From NCBI RefSeq assembly GCF_030323145.1, contig NZ_CP100470.1:2583001-2647000 (forward strand): a stretch of DNA of 64,000 nt, written 5' to 3'. The notes below the pieces were generated by a model that did not search any database, was not told where the DNA came from, and saw nothing but the letters and a program-made list of their open reading frames with translations. Positions within the stretch are counted from its first letter, which is position 1, and each line of letters opens with the position of its first letter. The DNA is from Mesorhizobium sp. C432A (GTDB lineage: Bacteria > Pseudomonadota > Alphaproteobacteria > Rhizobiales > Rhizobiaceae). Shown in pieces: positions 1 to 8,953 of this stretch. The translations under genes were made by a program, and so were the position numbers.

Positions 1-2
1 GA

Positions 3-1274
3 GAAAAAGTCGGTGAAATACTGGCGGCAAGCGCCTATTGGCTGCCGCGGTTTCCCTCCCGTTTTTCGTCCGCCAACAACCATCTCGTCGCGGAACTGGC
101 TGGCGAATATCTGATCGGTCTGGCTTTCGGGGCCGAGGTGGCTCGCGAGTCGCTCCTGGCTGAGGTGCTCAAACAGATCCTGGCCGATGGCGCCGGGGCC
201 GAGCAGACCCCGACCTACGCCGCCTTCAGTGCCGAGCTTTTCCTGCTGTGCGCTGCGGCGGCGCGCCAGGCCGGACTGCCTTTTCCCCAGCCCGTCGAAG
301 CGCGTTTGGCCGCTTTCGCCAATTTCGCAGGCTGGCTCCCGCCGAAAGCCAGCGGCTTCGGCGACAATGATGAAGGCCGCGTGATCACGCTGGGGGGCGA
401 AACCGATTATGTCGGATCGGTCGCGGCCGCCATCCATGGTTTTCTACGGATGCCGGGCAGGGCACCGGAGCCCGGCGATTTTCGCGCGCTTTTCTTCGGC
501 GCGCCACCGCGGCCGGCGCCGGTGCCGGATGGATTGCATACGTTCACGCAAGGCGGGCTCTCCGTCTGGCGCGGCGAGATGAATGGTCGCAACGTCCATC
601 TGACATACGACCACGGCCCGCTGGGCTACCTTTCGATAGCGGCGCACGGTCATGCCGACGCGCTGTCGCTCACCCTGTGCATTGACGGCGATCCGGTGCT
701 GGTCGACCCCGGCACATGGCTCTATGGTTCGGGGGGAGGCTGGCGCGACTGGTTCCGCTCGACGCCGGCGCACAACACGCTGAACCTAGAGGGTAAAAGC
801 CAAAGCATCATCTCCGGGGCGTTCAACTGGTCGCACAAGGCGGTTGCGACATTGGTGGAGAGCGAGCCGGGGCCGCACTGGAGGCTGTGTGCCCGACATG
901 ACGGGTACAAAGGCCGCTTCGGCGTTGTGCATCAACGCGCCGTGACACGCGATGGCGACGGCATCCTCGTGACCGACCAACTGCTCGGCGGCAGCCGCGT
1001 CGCTGAGATCGTCTTCCAACTCGCCGCCGACCTCCACGCCAACAGGGATGGAAACATTGTCACGATATTGCGCGGCGCTGAACCTTTGATGACTATCCAC
1101 TTTCCAGACGCAGCGATCCACATCCGTTCCGGCGGCGACACACCGGGCCAGGGCGGCTGGGTTTCGCCGCGTTTTGGTGCAAGGCAGCCAGCCGAACGCC
1201 TCGCATGGCGTGGCCAAGTAGGCGAAAAGGGAGTAGTCATCCGGCTCGCGCCAAGTCCGCCGCAGACCCGATAA
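3..1274 (+). CDS. Heparinase II/III family protein, 5' truncated by window edge
   Basis: The reading frame is open from base 3, so the gene begins upstream of the window; the GTG at 138 is internal. The visible 423 residues contain the family motif GHADALS...IDGDPVLVDPGTWLYG around bases 640-730, which marks the start of the C-terminal beta-sandwich domain of heparinase II/III-like polysaccharide lyases. The N-terminal part (SANNHLVAELAGEYLIG) fits the alpha/alpha-toroid domain. Such proteins degrade or edit uronic-acid polysaccharides in the periplasm or at the cell surface, and in rhizobia they often lie in exopolysaccharide clusters. The two genes downstream on the same strand (hydroxylase, CelD-like acetyltransferase) support that setting. 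The substrate cannot be told from the sequence. Confidence 0.85.
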   Translation, partial: EKVGEILAASAYWLPRFPSRFSSANNHLVAELAGEYLIGLAFGAEVARESLLAEVLKQILADGAGAEQTPTYAAFSAELFLLCAAAARQAGLPFPQPVEARLAAFANFAGWLPPKASGFGDNDEGRVITLGGETDYVGSVAAAIHGFLRMPGRAPEPGDFRALFFGAPPRPAPVPDGLHTFTQGGLSVWRGEMNGRNVHLTYDHGPLGYLSIAAHGHADALSLTLCIDGDPVLVDPGTWLYGSGGGWRDWFRSTPAHNTLNLEGKSQSIISGAFNWSHKAVATLVESEPGPHWRLCARHDGYKGRFGVVHQRAVTRDGDGILVTDQLLGGSRVAEIVFQLAADLHANRDGNIVTILRGAEPLMTIHFPDAAIHIRSGGDTPGQGGWVSPRFGARQPAERLAWRGQVGEKGVVIRLAPSPPQTR

Positions 1275-1477
1275 CGGGCAGGTTGCAGGCGCAGCGTTCG
1301 ACATTAATTACGTTCAGATATTTAGCGGTTTTGACACCGTTGATCTGCTAATTTGGCCATGATTGTTCTGCCAGTCGCATCCCGATACACAGTTGCGGGC
1401 AGCATATGATGGGCCTGGCAATATGTGCTTCGCGACGAGCCGGATCGCCATTTCACCACCTAGGAGCCACTGCATCG

Positions 1478-2470
1478 ATGTTTTCGGAATTCGCCAGAGT
1501 GATCGTGGAAAAACTCTCACACATCAATCTGCTGACACTCGGTCTCCTGTTGCTCACGGCGCTGGGGAGCGCTGTGGTCGCCTACTGGCGAACGGTCGAA
1601 CAGAAATCCTTCCGGGACTTTTTCGACTTCGCCTTTCCCGCGGAAGTCATCATGCACCCATCGGCGCGAGCGGACGCATTGTTCTGGATCACGAAAAGGC
1701 TGGTGATGCCCTTCCTGCTCATTCCCGCCGGTGTCACCTTCGTTGCCGCCACGGGATATGCAACAAACCAGGCAGTCGGCTGGCTCTTCAGCATCTCGCA
1801 ACCGCTGATACCCGGCCCCGCCGGCCCAGTGACGATCATCCTCTTCACCGCAACCATGCTCGTTGCTTACGATATCTCCTACTACCTATATCACGTTGCC
1901 CAGCACCGTTTTCCGTTCCTGTGGGAATTGCACAAGGTGCATCATTCGGCCGAAGTGATGGTTGGGATCACCAAGGACCGGGTTCACCCCCTGGACGATC
2001 TGATGAACCGGATCTGGGACGGCGTCATACCGGGGATCAGTTTCGGCTTGTGGAGCCTGATTGCGCTTGATCCGGTCGAGATCGCCATATTTGGCATCAA
2101 CGTCTATGTCATTCGCAACATTCTCATGATGGACTTTGTTCGCCACACGCATCTGAAGATTTCCTTCGGCCGGTTGAACGGCGTCATCTTGTGTCCGCAC
2201 TGGCACCAGGTGCATCACAGTGTCGACCCTCGCCACTACGACAAGAATTTCGGGCTGCTTTTTTCATTCTGGGATCGCATATTCGGAACGCAGTTCATCC
2301 CGGATCCGGACGAAGACCTCAAGTTTGGACTGATAGATCGCGACGTACGCGACTATCAGTCACTTTTCGGACTTTACGTGCTGCCGCTCAAGAAAATGGC
2401 AAACCATATCATGCGACTTTTTCAAAAGCGCATCGATGTCGCGCAGCCGCAGGACCGTCTCCAACCATGA
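1478..2470 (+). CDS. Sterol desaturase / fatty acid hydroxylase superfamily protein
   Basis: A 330-residue membrane protein. After several hydrophobic segments in the first half come the histidine clusters of the di-iron hydroxylase superfamily: HVAQH, HKVHH, a downstream RHTH and HWHQVHH. These clusters bind two iron ions at the cytoplasmic membrane face and hydroxylate or desaturate lipid chains. The ATG at 1478 was chosen because AGGAG lies at 1462-1466; the frame remains open upstream to 1406 without a better start. The stop overlaps the next gene's ATG (ATGA), so the two are translationally coupled. The substrate is unknown; a lipid or polysaccharide-linked acyl chain is an inference from context. 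Confidence 0.85.
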   Translation: MFSEFARVIVEKLSHINLLTLGLLLLTALGSAVVAYWRTVEQKSFRDFFDFAFPAEVIMHPSARADALFWITKRLVMPFLLIPAGVTFVAATGYATNQAVGWLFSISQPLIPGPAGPVTIILFTATMLVAYDISYYLYHVAQHRFPFLWELHKVHHSAEVMVGITKDRVHPLDDLMNRIWDGVIPGISFGLWSLIALDPVEIAIFGINVYVIRNILMMDFVRHTHLKISFGRLNGVILCPHWHQVHHSVDPRHYDKNFGLLFSFWDRIFGTQFIPDPDEDLKFGLIDRDVRDYQSLFGLYVLPLKKMANHIMRLFQKRIDVAQPQDRLQP

Positions 2471-3621
2471 ACAAAATGGCTTCAATTGACGCTGTTGGTG
2501 CGGAGCGACTGGAAATCGTCAGTTCGACGGATCGCCTGGCCGCCATCGAAGCCGAATGGGTAGACCTATGGCATCGTACCCATGCACTGATCTTTCAGAG
2601 CCATGCCTGGGTTTCGGCATGGTGGAGCACCGTGCGTGACCGCGACCGGCGCTCGCTGCGGATCGGCCTGGTATGGAGCGATGACAGGCTGGTCGCTGTC
2701 ATTCCCCTGGCGATCGGCAGACGAAAAGGACTTCGGCTCCTCGAATGGGCCGCCAATAGCTATACGGACTATGGTGATATTCTTGTCGCGCCGGAATGCT
2801 CCCTATCGGCCCTCCAGAACCTCTGGAACCGGATCTGTTCGGCGGGTGGCTTCGATCTTGCTTTTATCAATCGTCTGTCGCCGGATGCGGCAGCCCGCAG
2901 GATTTTTACACCGGGCTCTTCCAGCGGCGTCAAGCTTCGCGCCAATCACCGGGAGGAAGTCAGTTATCGCGTCGCTGGACAGTGGGCCAGCGGAGCAGCA
3001 TGGCTGGCGGACCAGCCGAAAAAGATGCGCCAGAACTATCGGCGCGGCATCAAGATACTGGAAGAAACAGGCGAAGTGAAATTCCGCCTCCTGTCGGCCG
3101 ACGAGCCGCTGCAGCCATTGCTGGAGCGACTGTCGGCGCTGAAGCGCAGATGGCTGGAAAAGCACACGCGTGAATCCGACCTTTTCGAAGAGGGCGAGCC
3201 GGTTCTTGCCGCCCTGGTGGACGCGCTGTCACGCGCCGGTGTGCTGCGCATTTTCGTACTTGAATGCAATGGTGCGATGGTCGCGGTTTCCATCAACATC
3301 GTCCAGCACAACGTCATGATGGCATTCGTTACCACCTACGACCCTGACTTTAGCCGAGCGTCGCCGGGTGCGGTCCTGATTACGGAGTATATACAGTGGT
3401 CGTTTGATCACGGCTTGGGATTGGTCGATTTCCTCTGTGGCGGAGAGGCCTTCAAACATAGGTTTGCAACACAGGCCGTTACCCTCCAATCCGTTCTTGG
3501 GGCACGCACTGTGCAGGGCGCGCTCGCTTCTCTCGCTGATCGTATCTGTCAGACGATCCGCGTACGCTCACGCGGATTGGCGTCGGCGAATCCAGAGCGC
3601 CCGCCCGATGAGACTGCTTAA
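2467..3621 (+). CDS. CelD/BcsL-type GNAT acetyltransferase
   Basis: A 384-residue cytoplasmic protein whose ATG overlaps the stop of the hydroxylase gene. It has the layout of the CelD/BcsL family: an N-terminal region (LIFQSHAWVSAWWSTV) followed by a C-terminal GNAT-like half with the conserved core KKMRQNYRRGIK and the motif SPGAVLITEYIQWSFDHGLGLVDFLCGGEAFKHR split over residues about 300-345. Family members are linked with extracellular polysaccharide or cellulose synthesis and are thought to transfer acyl groups. Together with the upstream lyase and hydroxylase it closes a surface-polymer group. The acceptor is not predictable. Confidence 0.8.
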   Translation: MNKMASIDAVGAERLEIVSSTDRLAAIEAEWVDLWHRTHALIFQSHAWVSAWWSTVRDRDRRSLRIGLVWSDDRLVAVIPLAIGRRKGLRLLEWAANSYTDYGDILVAPECSLSALQNLWNRICSAGGFDLAFINRLSPDAAARRIFTPGSSSGVKLRANHREEVSYRVAGQWASGAAWLADQPKKMRQNYRRGIKILEETGEVKFRLLSADEPLQPLLERLSALKRRWLEKHTRESDLFEEGEPVLAALVDALSRAGVLRIFVLECNGAMVAVSINIVQHNVMMAFVTTYDPDFSRASPGAVLITEYIQWSFDHGLGLVDFLCGGEAFKHRFATQAVTLQSVLGARTVQGALASLADRICQTIRVRSRGLASANPERPPDETA

Positions 3622-3926
3622 TTTAGCTGGATAACTTGGGCATAAGCCGCCGAGCGTTGAGGGCTGGCGTGCGACATGGGCGCGCCATTCGAAAATCCGC
3701 GTCGATTGCGCCTCGGAATTGGGACCGAATGGGTCCGCAGGTGCAGACTTCAATTCCCGCAAATCACGTCTCTCGAGGCGCAGTTTGTCGTCTGCGAAGC
3801 GTTGCAACACGTTCGTTGGCGTCACAACGGTAGCAGGCTAGGTCCTGAGAATCATTGAAGATTTTTTCGGACAGGGCGCTACCATAGGTCGGCGTTTTTA
3901 CTATGATTTCAGTAGCTTAGGTAGGC
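3622..3926. other. Intergenic stretch, no gene seen
   Basis: About 305 bases lie between the CelD-like gene and the tRNA. Both strands carry only short overlapping open frames without family motifs or ribosome binding sites. I see no convincing terminator, repeat or RNA structure apart from the 3' flank of tRNA-Met. Confidence 0.5.
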
Positions 3927-4003
3927 TGGTAGCGGGAGAGGGACTTGAACCCCCGACCCCAGGATTATGATTCCCGTGCTCTAACCAACTGAGCTACCCC
4001 GCC
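3927..4003 (-). tRNA. tRNA-Met (anticodon CAT)
   Basis: The minus strand reads as a complete 77-nt cloverleaf. The acceptor arm is GGCGGGG paired with TCCCGCT, followed by discriminator A and an encoded CCA. The D arm contains AGCTCAGTTGGTTAGAGC. The anticodon stem CGGGA/TCCTG closes the loop ATCATAA with anticodon CAT, and the T loop is GGTTCAAGTCC. Position 1 can pair as G-T with position 72. This resembles elongator tRNA-Met more than the initiator, which has an unpaired 1-72; a tRNA-Ile2 with a lysidine-modified CAT cannot be fully excluded by eye. A strong promoter lies upstream at 4074-4102. Confidence 0.9.
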
Positions 4004-4073
4004 AGGGCGGCGAAAGGCCCGAAATCCGCCTTAAATCGAAAGGCATTTCGAGGCGTTCGCCAAGGTCGCGCGG

Positions 4074-4102
4074 ATATAAGGTTGGGAGGGCGAGCCTGTC
4101 AA
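4074..4102 (-). promoter_or_regulatory. sigma-70-type promoter of tRNA-Met
   Basis: On the minus strand TTGACA (4097-4102) is followed after 17 bases by TTATAT (4074-4079). This is a near-consensus housekeeping promoter. It points at the tRNA, whose 5' end is at 4003, leaving a leader of roughly 60 nt. Confidence 0.7.
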
Positions 4103-4239
4103 GCATCGATGCGCGAGGGGCGCCGGCATATTGTCGCCGGTAAAAGCTTTGCCGGGCTGGCATCTCCGGTAAGCCACCGGGGTTGAGTTCGACGGGGCAC
4201 GCCGCTATGTCTCGGCCAAGAAATTAGAGTTTGAAGCTG

Positions 4240-5199
4240 ATGAAGCCGCGCATTGCAGTCCTCGGTTGCGGATACTGGGGCAGCAACCACATCCGCACCC
4301 TCAAGGCGCTCGGCGCGCTGCATGCGGTTTCCGATGCCAATCGGGCGCGGGCCGAAGGCTTTGCCAGCGAGCAGGACTGCCTGGCGATCGAGCCCGACCA
4401 GCTGTTCGTGCGTGATGATATCGACGCCATCGTCATGGCGCTGCCGCCGCAGTTCCATGCCGATCTTGCCGTGCGCGCCGCTGAGGCCGGCAAGGACGTG
4501 CTGGTGGAAAAGCCGATTGCGTTGACCGTGCCCGACGCCGAGCGCGCCGTGCAGGCGGCCAGGGACAATGGCCGCGTGTTCATGGTCGGCCATGTCTTGC
4601 GCTTCCATCCCGCCTTCGAGACGCTGAAGGCGCTGATCGACAATGGCGAGCTCGGCGAGGTCCGCTACATCCACTCGCACCGGCTCGGCCTCGGCAAATT
4701 CCACACCGAGAACGACGCACTGTGGGATCTGGCGCCGCACGATCTGTCGATGATCCTGGCCATCACCGGCACCGAGCCGATCGAGGTCAGGGGCGAGGGG
4801 GCGGCACTCCTCGACAATCTCAGCGATTTCGCGCATCTGCACATGCGTTTTCCCAACGGGCTGCGCAGCCATCTCTTCACCTCGCGGCTCAACCCTTATC
4901 GCGAGCGGCGGCTGACCGTGGTTGGCACCAAGGCAATGGCGGTGTTCGACGATGTCGAGCCATGGGAGCGCAAGCTGGCCGTCTACCGCCACGCGGTGTG
5001 GCAGGACAGCGGCCAGTGGGCCTTCACCACCAACGAGCCGTCCTATGTCGCGGTCGGCCAGGGGATGCCGCTGACGCGCGAGCTCGAGCACTTCATCCAG
5101 TGTATCGAGACCCGGGCCGAGCCGCGCACCAGCGGCGAGGAAGCCATCAGGGTGCTGCGCATCCTGACGGCGGGTACAGTCACGCACACAAAGTCCTGA
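4240..5199 (+). CDS. Gfo/Idh/MocA family NAD(P)-dependent oxidoreductase
   Basis: A 319-residue enzyme with an N-terminal Rossmann fold (AVLGCGYWGSNH, glycine-rich loop at residues about 6-13). The family's EKPIALT motif carries the catalytic lysine, and the C-terminal alpha/beta domain contains WDLAPHDLSM with the catalytic Asp/His pair. The HDLSM signature is common in members that oxidise nucleotide-sugars or inositol-like sugars (WlbA-like), but the substrate is not determined. The ATG at 4240 gives the standard N-terminus; a TTG at 4231 would add three residues. It converges with mnmA, and a hairpin separates their ends. Confidence 0.85.
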   Translation: MKPRIAVLGCGYWGSNHIRTLKALGALHAVSDANRARAEGFASEQDCLAIEPDQLFVRDDIDAIVMALPPQFHADLAVRAAEAGKDVLVEKPIALTVPDAERAVQAARDNGRVFMVGHVLRFHPAFETLKALIDNGELGEVRYIHSHRLGLGKFHTENDALWDLAPHDLSMILAITGTEPIEVRGEGAALLDNLSDFAHLHMRFPNGLRSHLFTSRLNPYRERRLTVVGTKAMAVFDDVEPWERKLAVYRHAVWQDSGQWAFTTNEPSYVAVGQGMPLTRELEHFIQCIETRAEPRTSGEEAIRVLRILTAGTVTHTKS

Positions 5200-5203
5200 G
5201 ACC

Positions 5204-5237
5204 GTTTCGAAACTCTGCTTTTAAGGCAGATCGAAAC
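5204..5237. terminator. Hairpin between convergent genes
   Basis: GTTTCGA (5204-5210) and TCTGC pair with GCAGA and TCGAAAC (ending 5237) around a TTTTAAG loop, with a small AAC bulge on one side. It lies between the stops of the oxidoreductase and mnmA and could end both transcripts. There is no long T tract, so this is a modest call. Confidence 0.4.
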
Positions 5238-5263
5238 TAAAACTGTCTCCGAGAGGGTAGTGT

Positions 5264-6454
5264 TTACTCTGCGGGAATCTGCGCCGGCCTGGCTGCGAGC
5301 CGGCTGAGCATGGCTTCGGCCTCGGCGCCGCGCTCGGAGCGCTCGATGAAGCCGCCGCCGAAGACGCGGGCTTCGTTGCCGTCGTCGGAATAGAGCACGC
5401 AGGCCTGTCCGGGCGCGATGCCGGACTCGCCGTCGACCAGTTCGACAAAGGTGCTGCCGGCGCGGTGATGCAGCACGGCCGGGCGCGGCGGCCGCGTCGA
5501 GCGGACCTTGGCGAACAGCTCCATGCCGGCGGCCGGAATGTCGGACAGCGCGCGATCGCCCAGCCAGTTCATGTTGCGCAGATAGATCTTGTGGGTCTCC
5601 AGCGCCTCGCGCGGGCCGACGATGACACGGGCCCGGTCGGCGTCGAGATGGACGACGTAAAGCGGCTCGCCCGAGGCGATGCCGATGCCGCGGCGCTGGC
5701 CGATCGTATAGCGCAGGATGCCGTCATGGCGACCGAGCACGCGGCCGTCGATATGGACGATGTCGCCTGGGTTGGCGGCAGCTGGCTTCAGCTTGGCGAT
5801 GATGTCGGAATATTTGCCCTGGGGCACGAAGCAGATGTCCTGACTGTCCTGCTTGGCGGCAACGGTCAGCCGCATTTCTTCGGCGATGGCCCGCACCGCA
5901 GGCTTGGACAGCCCACCCAGCGGAAAGCGCAGATAGTCGATCTGCGCCTGCGTGGTGGCAAACAGGAAATAGCTCTGGTCGCGGTCGGCATCGACGGGCC
6001 GGAATAGCGCGCGGTGGGCGCCATTGGCCCCGGAGCGGATATAGTGGCCGGTGGCGAGCGCATCGGCGCCAAGGTCCTTGGCGGTGGCCAAAAGGTCGGC
6101 GAACTTCACCGTCTGATTGCAAGAGACGCACGGAATGGGCGTTTCGCCGGCGACGTAGCTTTCGGCAAACGGGTCGATGACCGCCTTGCGGAAGCGCTCC
6201 TCATAGTCGAGCACGTAATGCGGAATGCCCAGTGTCTCGGAAACGCGGCGGGCATCGTCAATGTCCTGGCCGGCGCAGCACGACCCGGCCCGGTGCGTTG
6301 CGGCGCCATGGTCGTAGAGCTGCAGCGTGACGCCGACGACATCATAGCCTTCGCGCTTCAAAAGGCCGGCAACGACAGACGAATCCACACCGCCCGACAT
6401 GGCGACGACGATGCGGGTGTTTTGCGGGCTGGCGGGAAGGTCGAGGCTGTTCAT
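5264..6454 (-). CDS. mnmA: tRNA-specific 2-thiouridylase MnmA
   Basis: A 396-residue protein that installs the 2-thio group of uridine 34 in tRNAs for Lys, Glu and Gln, using ATP and sulfur relayed from a desulfurase. The N-terminal PP-loop is [11 protein letters not shown] (residues about 17-27). The first catalytic cysteine lies in [11 protein letters not shown] and the second in [12 protein letters not shown]. The central motif GTGHYIR-like ALATGHYIR and the C-terminal beta-barrel ([17 protein letters not shown]) are in order. The length is normal for alphaproteobacteria. It is monocistronic and diverges from the sciP promoter region. Confidence 0.97.
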   Translation of the reverse strand: MNSLDLPASPQNTRIVVAMSGGVDSSVVAGLLKREGYDVVGVTLQLYDHGAATHRAGSCCAGQDIDDARRVSETLGIPHYVLDYEERFRKAVIDPFAESYVAGETPIPCVSCNQTVKFADLLATAKDLGADALATGHYIRSGANGAHRALFRPVDADRDQSYFLFATTQAQIDYLRFPLGGLSKPAVRAIAEEMRLTVAAKQDSQDICFVPQGKYSDIIAKLKPAAANPGDIVHIDGRVLGRHDGILRYTIGQRRGIGIASGEPLYVVHLDADRARVIVGPREALETHKIYLRNMNWLGDRALSDIPAAGMELFAKVRSTRPPRPAVLHHRAGSTFVELVDGESGIAPGQACVLYSDDGNEARVFGGGFIERSERGAEAEAMLSRLAARPAQIPAE

Positions 6455-6629
6455 GGTTCTTTCGTTCTGCGCGGCGCTTCAATGGCAGTGGCGCGAATAT
6501 AGGTCAACCACACCAGCGGCGCTAGCTTTGCGGCGGTGCCGATTTTGCGGGAAAATTGCGCGCCTGCCCGCCGTTGCCTCAAATGCCGATAAAAAGACTA
6601 ACGCGGCGTTCATGATCCTTACCTACTCA

Positions 6630-6644
6630 TTAGGGTTCGCTTAG
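6630..6644 (+). promoter_or_regulatory. Candidate CtrA box upstream of sciP
   Basis: TTAG at 6630-6633 and TTAG at 6641-6644 are separated by 7 bases. The classical CtrA site is TTAA-N7-TTAA, so each half differs by one base. It lies 68 bp before the sciP ATG. In Caulobacter sciP is activated by CtrA, which makes the site plausible but unproven. Confidence 0.45.
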
Positions 6645-6711
6645 GCAATTTTTAAAGCTGTGGCGGTAATGTGGTGGGGATTGGGTCTTTGAGTTTTTAG
6701 TAGAGAGTACG

Positions 6712-6987
6712 ATGACCGATCTTGTTAGACCGCGAGTCAAATATGTTATTGGGCCTGACGGCAGCCCTCTTACGATTGCCGATCTTCCGCCGACGAATAC
6801 ACGTCGCTGGGTTATCCGGCGCAAGGCGGAAGTGGTTGCTGCGGTGCGCGGCGGGCTTTTGAGCCTCGACGAGGCATGCCAGCGCTACAAGCTGACCACC
6901 GAGGAATTCCTGTCCTGGCAAGCGTCGATCGACGAATACGGCCTTGCCGGGCTGCGCACGACGCGCATCCAGCAATACCGGCACTAG
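6712..6987 (+). CDS. sciP: SciP, small CtrA inhibitory protein (DUF1153)
   Basis: A 91-residue protein matching the DUF1153/SciP family over its whole length. It contains the conserved start VKYVIGPDGSPLTIADLPP, the RRWVIRRKAEVVAAVRGG segment and a helix-turn-helix with SLDEACQRYKLTTEEF. In Caulobacter SciP binds CtrA or CtrA-regulated promoters and prevents CtrA-dependent transcription in G1. It sits 2.4 kb from ctrA here, separated by an oxidoreductase and its probable regulator. A bidirectional terminator follows at 7005-7031. An AGAGAG sequence before the ATG serves as a ribosome binding site. Confidence 0.93.
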   Translation: MTDLVRPRVKYVIGPDGSPLTIADLPPTNTRRWVIRRKAEVVAAVRGGLLSLDEACQRYKLTTEEFLSWQASIDEYGLAGLRTTRIQQYRH

Positions 6988-7004
6988 AGCCAGGACCACA
7001 ACAG

Positions 7005-7031
7005 AAAAGGGCGCGGTAACCGCGCCCTTTT
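7005..7031. terminator. Bidirectional rho-independent terminator
   Basis: AAAAGGGCGCGGT and ACCGCGCCCTTTT form a 13-bp perfect stem with A and T runs at its ends. It sits between the converging ends of sciP and the oxidoreductase gene and can serve both strands. Confidence 0.85.
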
Positions 7032-7051
7032 GCCTGTCGGTAATGCCTGCT

Positions 7052-7981
7052 TCAGACCGTCAGCACCACCTTGCCGATCGGCCTAGTGGCGAGAAAAGCG
7101 TGCGCGGCGCCCGCCTGTTCGAGCGGAAACGCCTTTGCCACATGGACCGCAAGCTTTCCCGCATCGACCAGTTTGCCAAGTTCGACGAGGCCTTCACGGT
7201 CGGGCACGACGGACATGCGCTCGACGCGGATCCCACGCGCAGCAGCCTTGGCTCGGGTGGTGTCGTGGACATTGAGCAGCGACACCAGGGCGCCACCGTC
7301 CTTCAGGACTGTCAGCGATTGGTCGGCATGGTCGCCGCCCATCGGCTCCAGCACCAGGTCGACGTCGCTGACCTCGGCGGTGAAATCTCGCTTGGTGTAG
7401 TCGACCACTTCATCGGCGCCGAGCGAGCGGACGAAATCGAGTTTCTTCGGGCTGGCGGTGGCGATGACATAAGCGCCGTGCGCCTTGGCGATCTGCACCG
7501 CCAGATGCCCGACGCCGCCGGCCGCGGCATGGATCAGCACGCGCTGGCCGCGCTTCAGGCCGCCATGGCGGACAAGGCCTTGCCAGGCGGTCAGGCCGGC
7601 CAGCGGCAGCGCGCTGGCATGATTGTGGTCGATGCCTTGGGGCTTCGGTGCGATTTCATCGGCCGGCGCCACAGCGAGTTCCGCATAGGCCGCGGCCTGC
7701 TTGGGAAAATGCGGCATGCCGAACACGGCGTCACCGACCTTGAGGCCGCCACCGACGCCTGGGCCCACCGCCTCGACCGTGCCTGAAATATCCCAGCCCA
7801 AACTGAAGGGCGGTTCGCCCAGCAAAGGATAGTAACCGGCGCGCACCGAGCCATCGACCGGATTGATGCCGGCGGCATGCACGCGCACGAGCACTTCGCC
7901 TGACTTGGGCGAGGGCGCGGGGCGATCGGCGATGACGAGGACGTCGGGCCCGCCGACGGAATTCTGGATAACGGCACGCAT
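7052..7981 (-). CDS. NADP-dependent quinone oxidoreductase-like enzyme (zinc-free MDR family)
   Basis: A 309-residue medium-chain dehydrogenase/reductase. The N-terminal GroES-like domain contains HAAGINPVDGSVRAGYY. The cofactor loop AAAGGVGHLAVQIAKAHG (residues about 145-162) indicates NADPH. The catalytic zinc cysteine/histidine set of alcohol dehydrogenases is missing, as in quinone oxidoreductases (QOR). It probably reduces quinones or activated alkenes in the cytosol. It diverges from an HxlR regulator, a common pairing in which the regulator senses electrophiles or quinones and controls the reductase. An inverted repeat lies between them at 8011-8027. Confidence 0.88.
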   Translation of the reverse strand: MRAVIQNSVGGPDVLVIADRPAPSPKSGEVLVRVHAAGINPVDGSVRAGYYPLLGEPPFSLGWDISGTVEAVGPGVGGGLKVGDAVFGMPHFPKQAAAYAELAVAPADEIAPKPQGIDHNHASALPLAGLTAWQGLVRHGGLKRGQRVLIHAAAGGVGHLAVQIAKAHGAYVIATASPKKLDFVRSLGADEVVDYTKRDFTAEVSDVDLVLEPMGGDHADQSLTVLKDGGALVSLLNVHDTTRAKAAARGIRVERMSVVPDREGLVELGKLVDAGKLAVHVAKAFPLEQAGAAHAFLATRPIGKVVLTV

Positions 7982-8010
7982 GGGAGGCTCCTGCTGGGGT
8001 TTTCTGAGCC

Positions 8011-8027
8011 ACTATCATTTCGATAGT
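8011..8027. promoter_or_regulatory. Inverted repeat, likely HxlR operator
   Basis: ACTATC-ATTTC-GATAGT is a perfect 6-bp inverted repeat with a 5-base spacer. It lies in the 92-bp divergent region between the oxidoreductase and the HxlR gene. HxlR-type regulators bind such dyads, so this is the best operator candidate. Confidence 0.6.
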
Positions 8028-8073
8028 AACATTCCCTTGTCCAGTATGTACCTTTTCCATATATAGGCACCTC

Positions 8074-8475
8074 ATGGATAGTGATAATGATTGCGGCTCC
8101 GGCTATGACGCCTTCCAGCGGACGTGTCCTTCGCACGCCGTGCTCGAGATGCTGGCCAGCAAATGGATCTATCTGACGGTTTGTGCGCTGCGCCGTGGCC
8201 GGATGCGCAATGGGGAACTGGCGCGCAAGCTCGAAGGCATCACGCCCAAAATGCTGACGCAGACGCTGCGCGTCCTCGAGCGCGACGGTCTGGTGCGGCG
8301 CGAAATCTTTCCGGTGATCCCGCCGCGGGTCGAATATGAATTGACCGAACTTGGCCAGAACCTGGCGGGGCTGCTCACCCAGATACGCTCCTGGTCGGAA
8401 GAGCATGTGCCTGACATCAAGCAAGCGCGGGCGAGGGCGGCGGCGAACCAGGACGGGGATTTGACACGGGCCTGA
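8074..8475 (+). CDS. HxlR family transcriptional regulator
   Basis: A 133-residue winged-helix protein. The N-terminal cysteine-containing segment CPSHAVLEMLASKWIY is followed by the family signature LRRGRMRNGELARKLEGITPKMLTQTLRVLERDGLV and by the wing PRVEYELTELG. Such factors respond to quinones, aldehydes or other reactive small molecules, often through a conserved cysteine. It is divergent from the quinone oxidoreductase gene and probably represses it. The pair separates sciP from fliJ/ctrA and may be an insertion into an older cell-cycle block (inference). Confidence 0.93.
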   Translation: MDSDNDCGSGYDAFQRTCPSHAVLEMLASKWIYLTVCALRRGRMRNGELARKLEGITPKMLTQTLRVLERDGLVRREIFPVIPPRVEYELTELGQNLAGLLTQIRSWSEEHVPDIKQARARAAANQDGDLTRA

Positions 8476-8575
8476 AGCTGCGGCCGCCTTGCGGCCAAGT
8501 CAGCAGCGCTGGAGCCTTTTGGTCCGGAGCAAGAAGATCGGCGTCAGGCGGCGCCGGTCGGCTCAAACTCTGCCG

Positions 8576-8953
8576 TCAGCCGATCATGGCGCTGCGACCG
8601 CCGAGTTCCGCGTCGCGGATCTTGGTGTCGCGCGATTCCAGCATCTCGGCCTTGGAAAGCTCCGCTTCAGCTTCGCCGAGTAATGATTCGGCAGCGCTTC
8701 GCTGCTGGGCGAGGTCGCTTTGAGAGTTTCTGAGGTTATCACGGCGCAGACGCGCCGCCTTGGCGAAGGTCGGATAGGCAAAATGATTGATGTCCGTGAT
8801 GCCGGCCTTCTTCTCCTCGGCGGTGATCTGAAGCTCCAGTTCAACGGCCATGCGCTCGAACTCGGCGATCATCATGTCGAGCTGCAGCAGCTGCCGCCGC
8901 TTCTCATTCACCTGAAATTGCTTCAGCCGAACGAGGTTTTCACGTGACTTCAT
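8576..8953 (-). CDS. fliJ: FliJ-like flagellar export chaperone
   Basis: A 125-residue, highly charged, almost entirely alpha-helical coiled-coil protein beginning MKSRENLVRLKQFQVNEKRRQ. Size, start and helical content match alphaproteobacterial FliJ, which stimulates the export ATPase FliI and escorts late flagellar substrates. The ATG at 8953 was chosen over the open upstream extension because FliJ proteins begin at this point. The gene is divergent from ctrA, as in other Rhizobiales, but fliI is not present in the window. FliJ is poorly conserved in sequence, so part of the call rests on context. Confidence 0.72.
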   Translation of the reverse strand: MKSRENLVRLKQFQVNEKRRQLLQLDMMIAEFERMAVELELQITAEEKKAGITDINHFAYPTFAKAARLRRDNLRNSQSDLAQQRSAAESLLGEAEAELSKAEMLESRDTKIRDAELGGRSAMIG

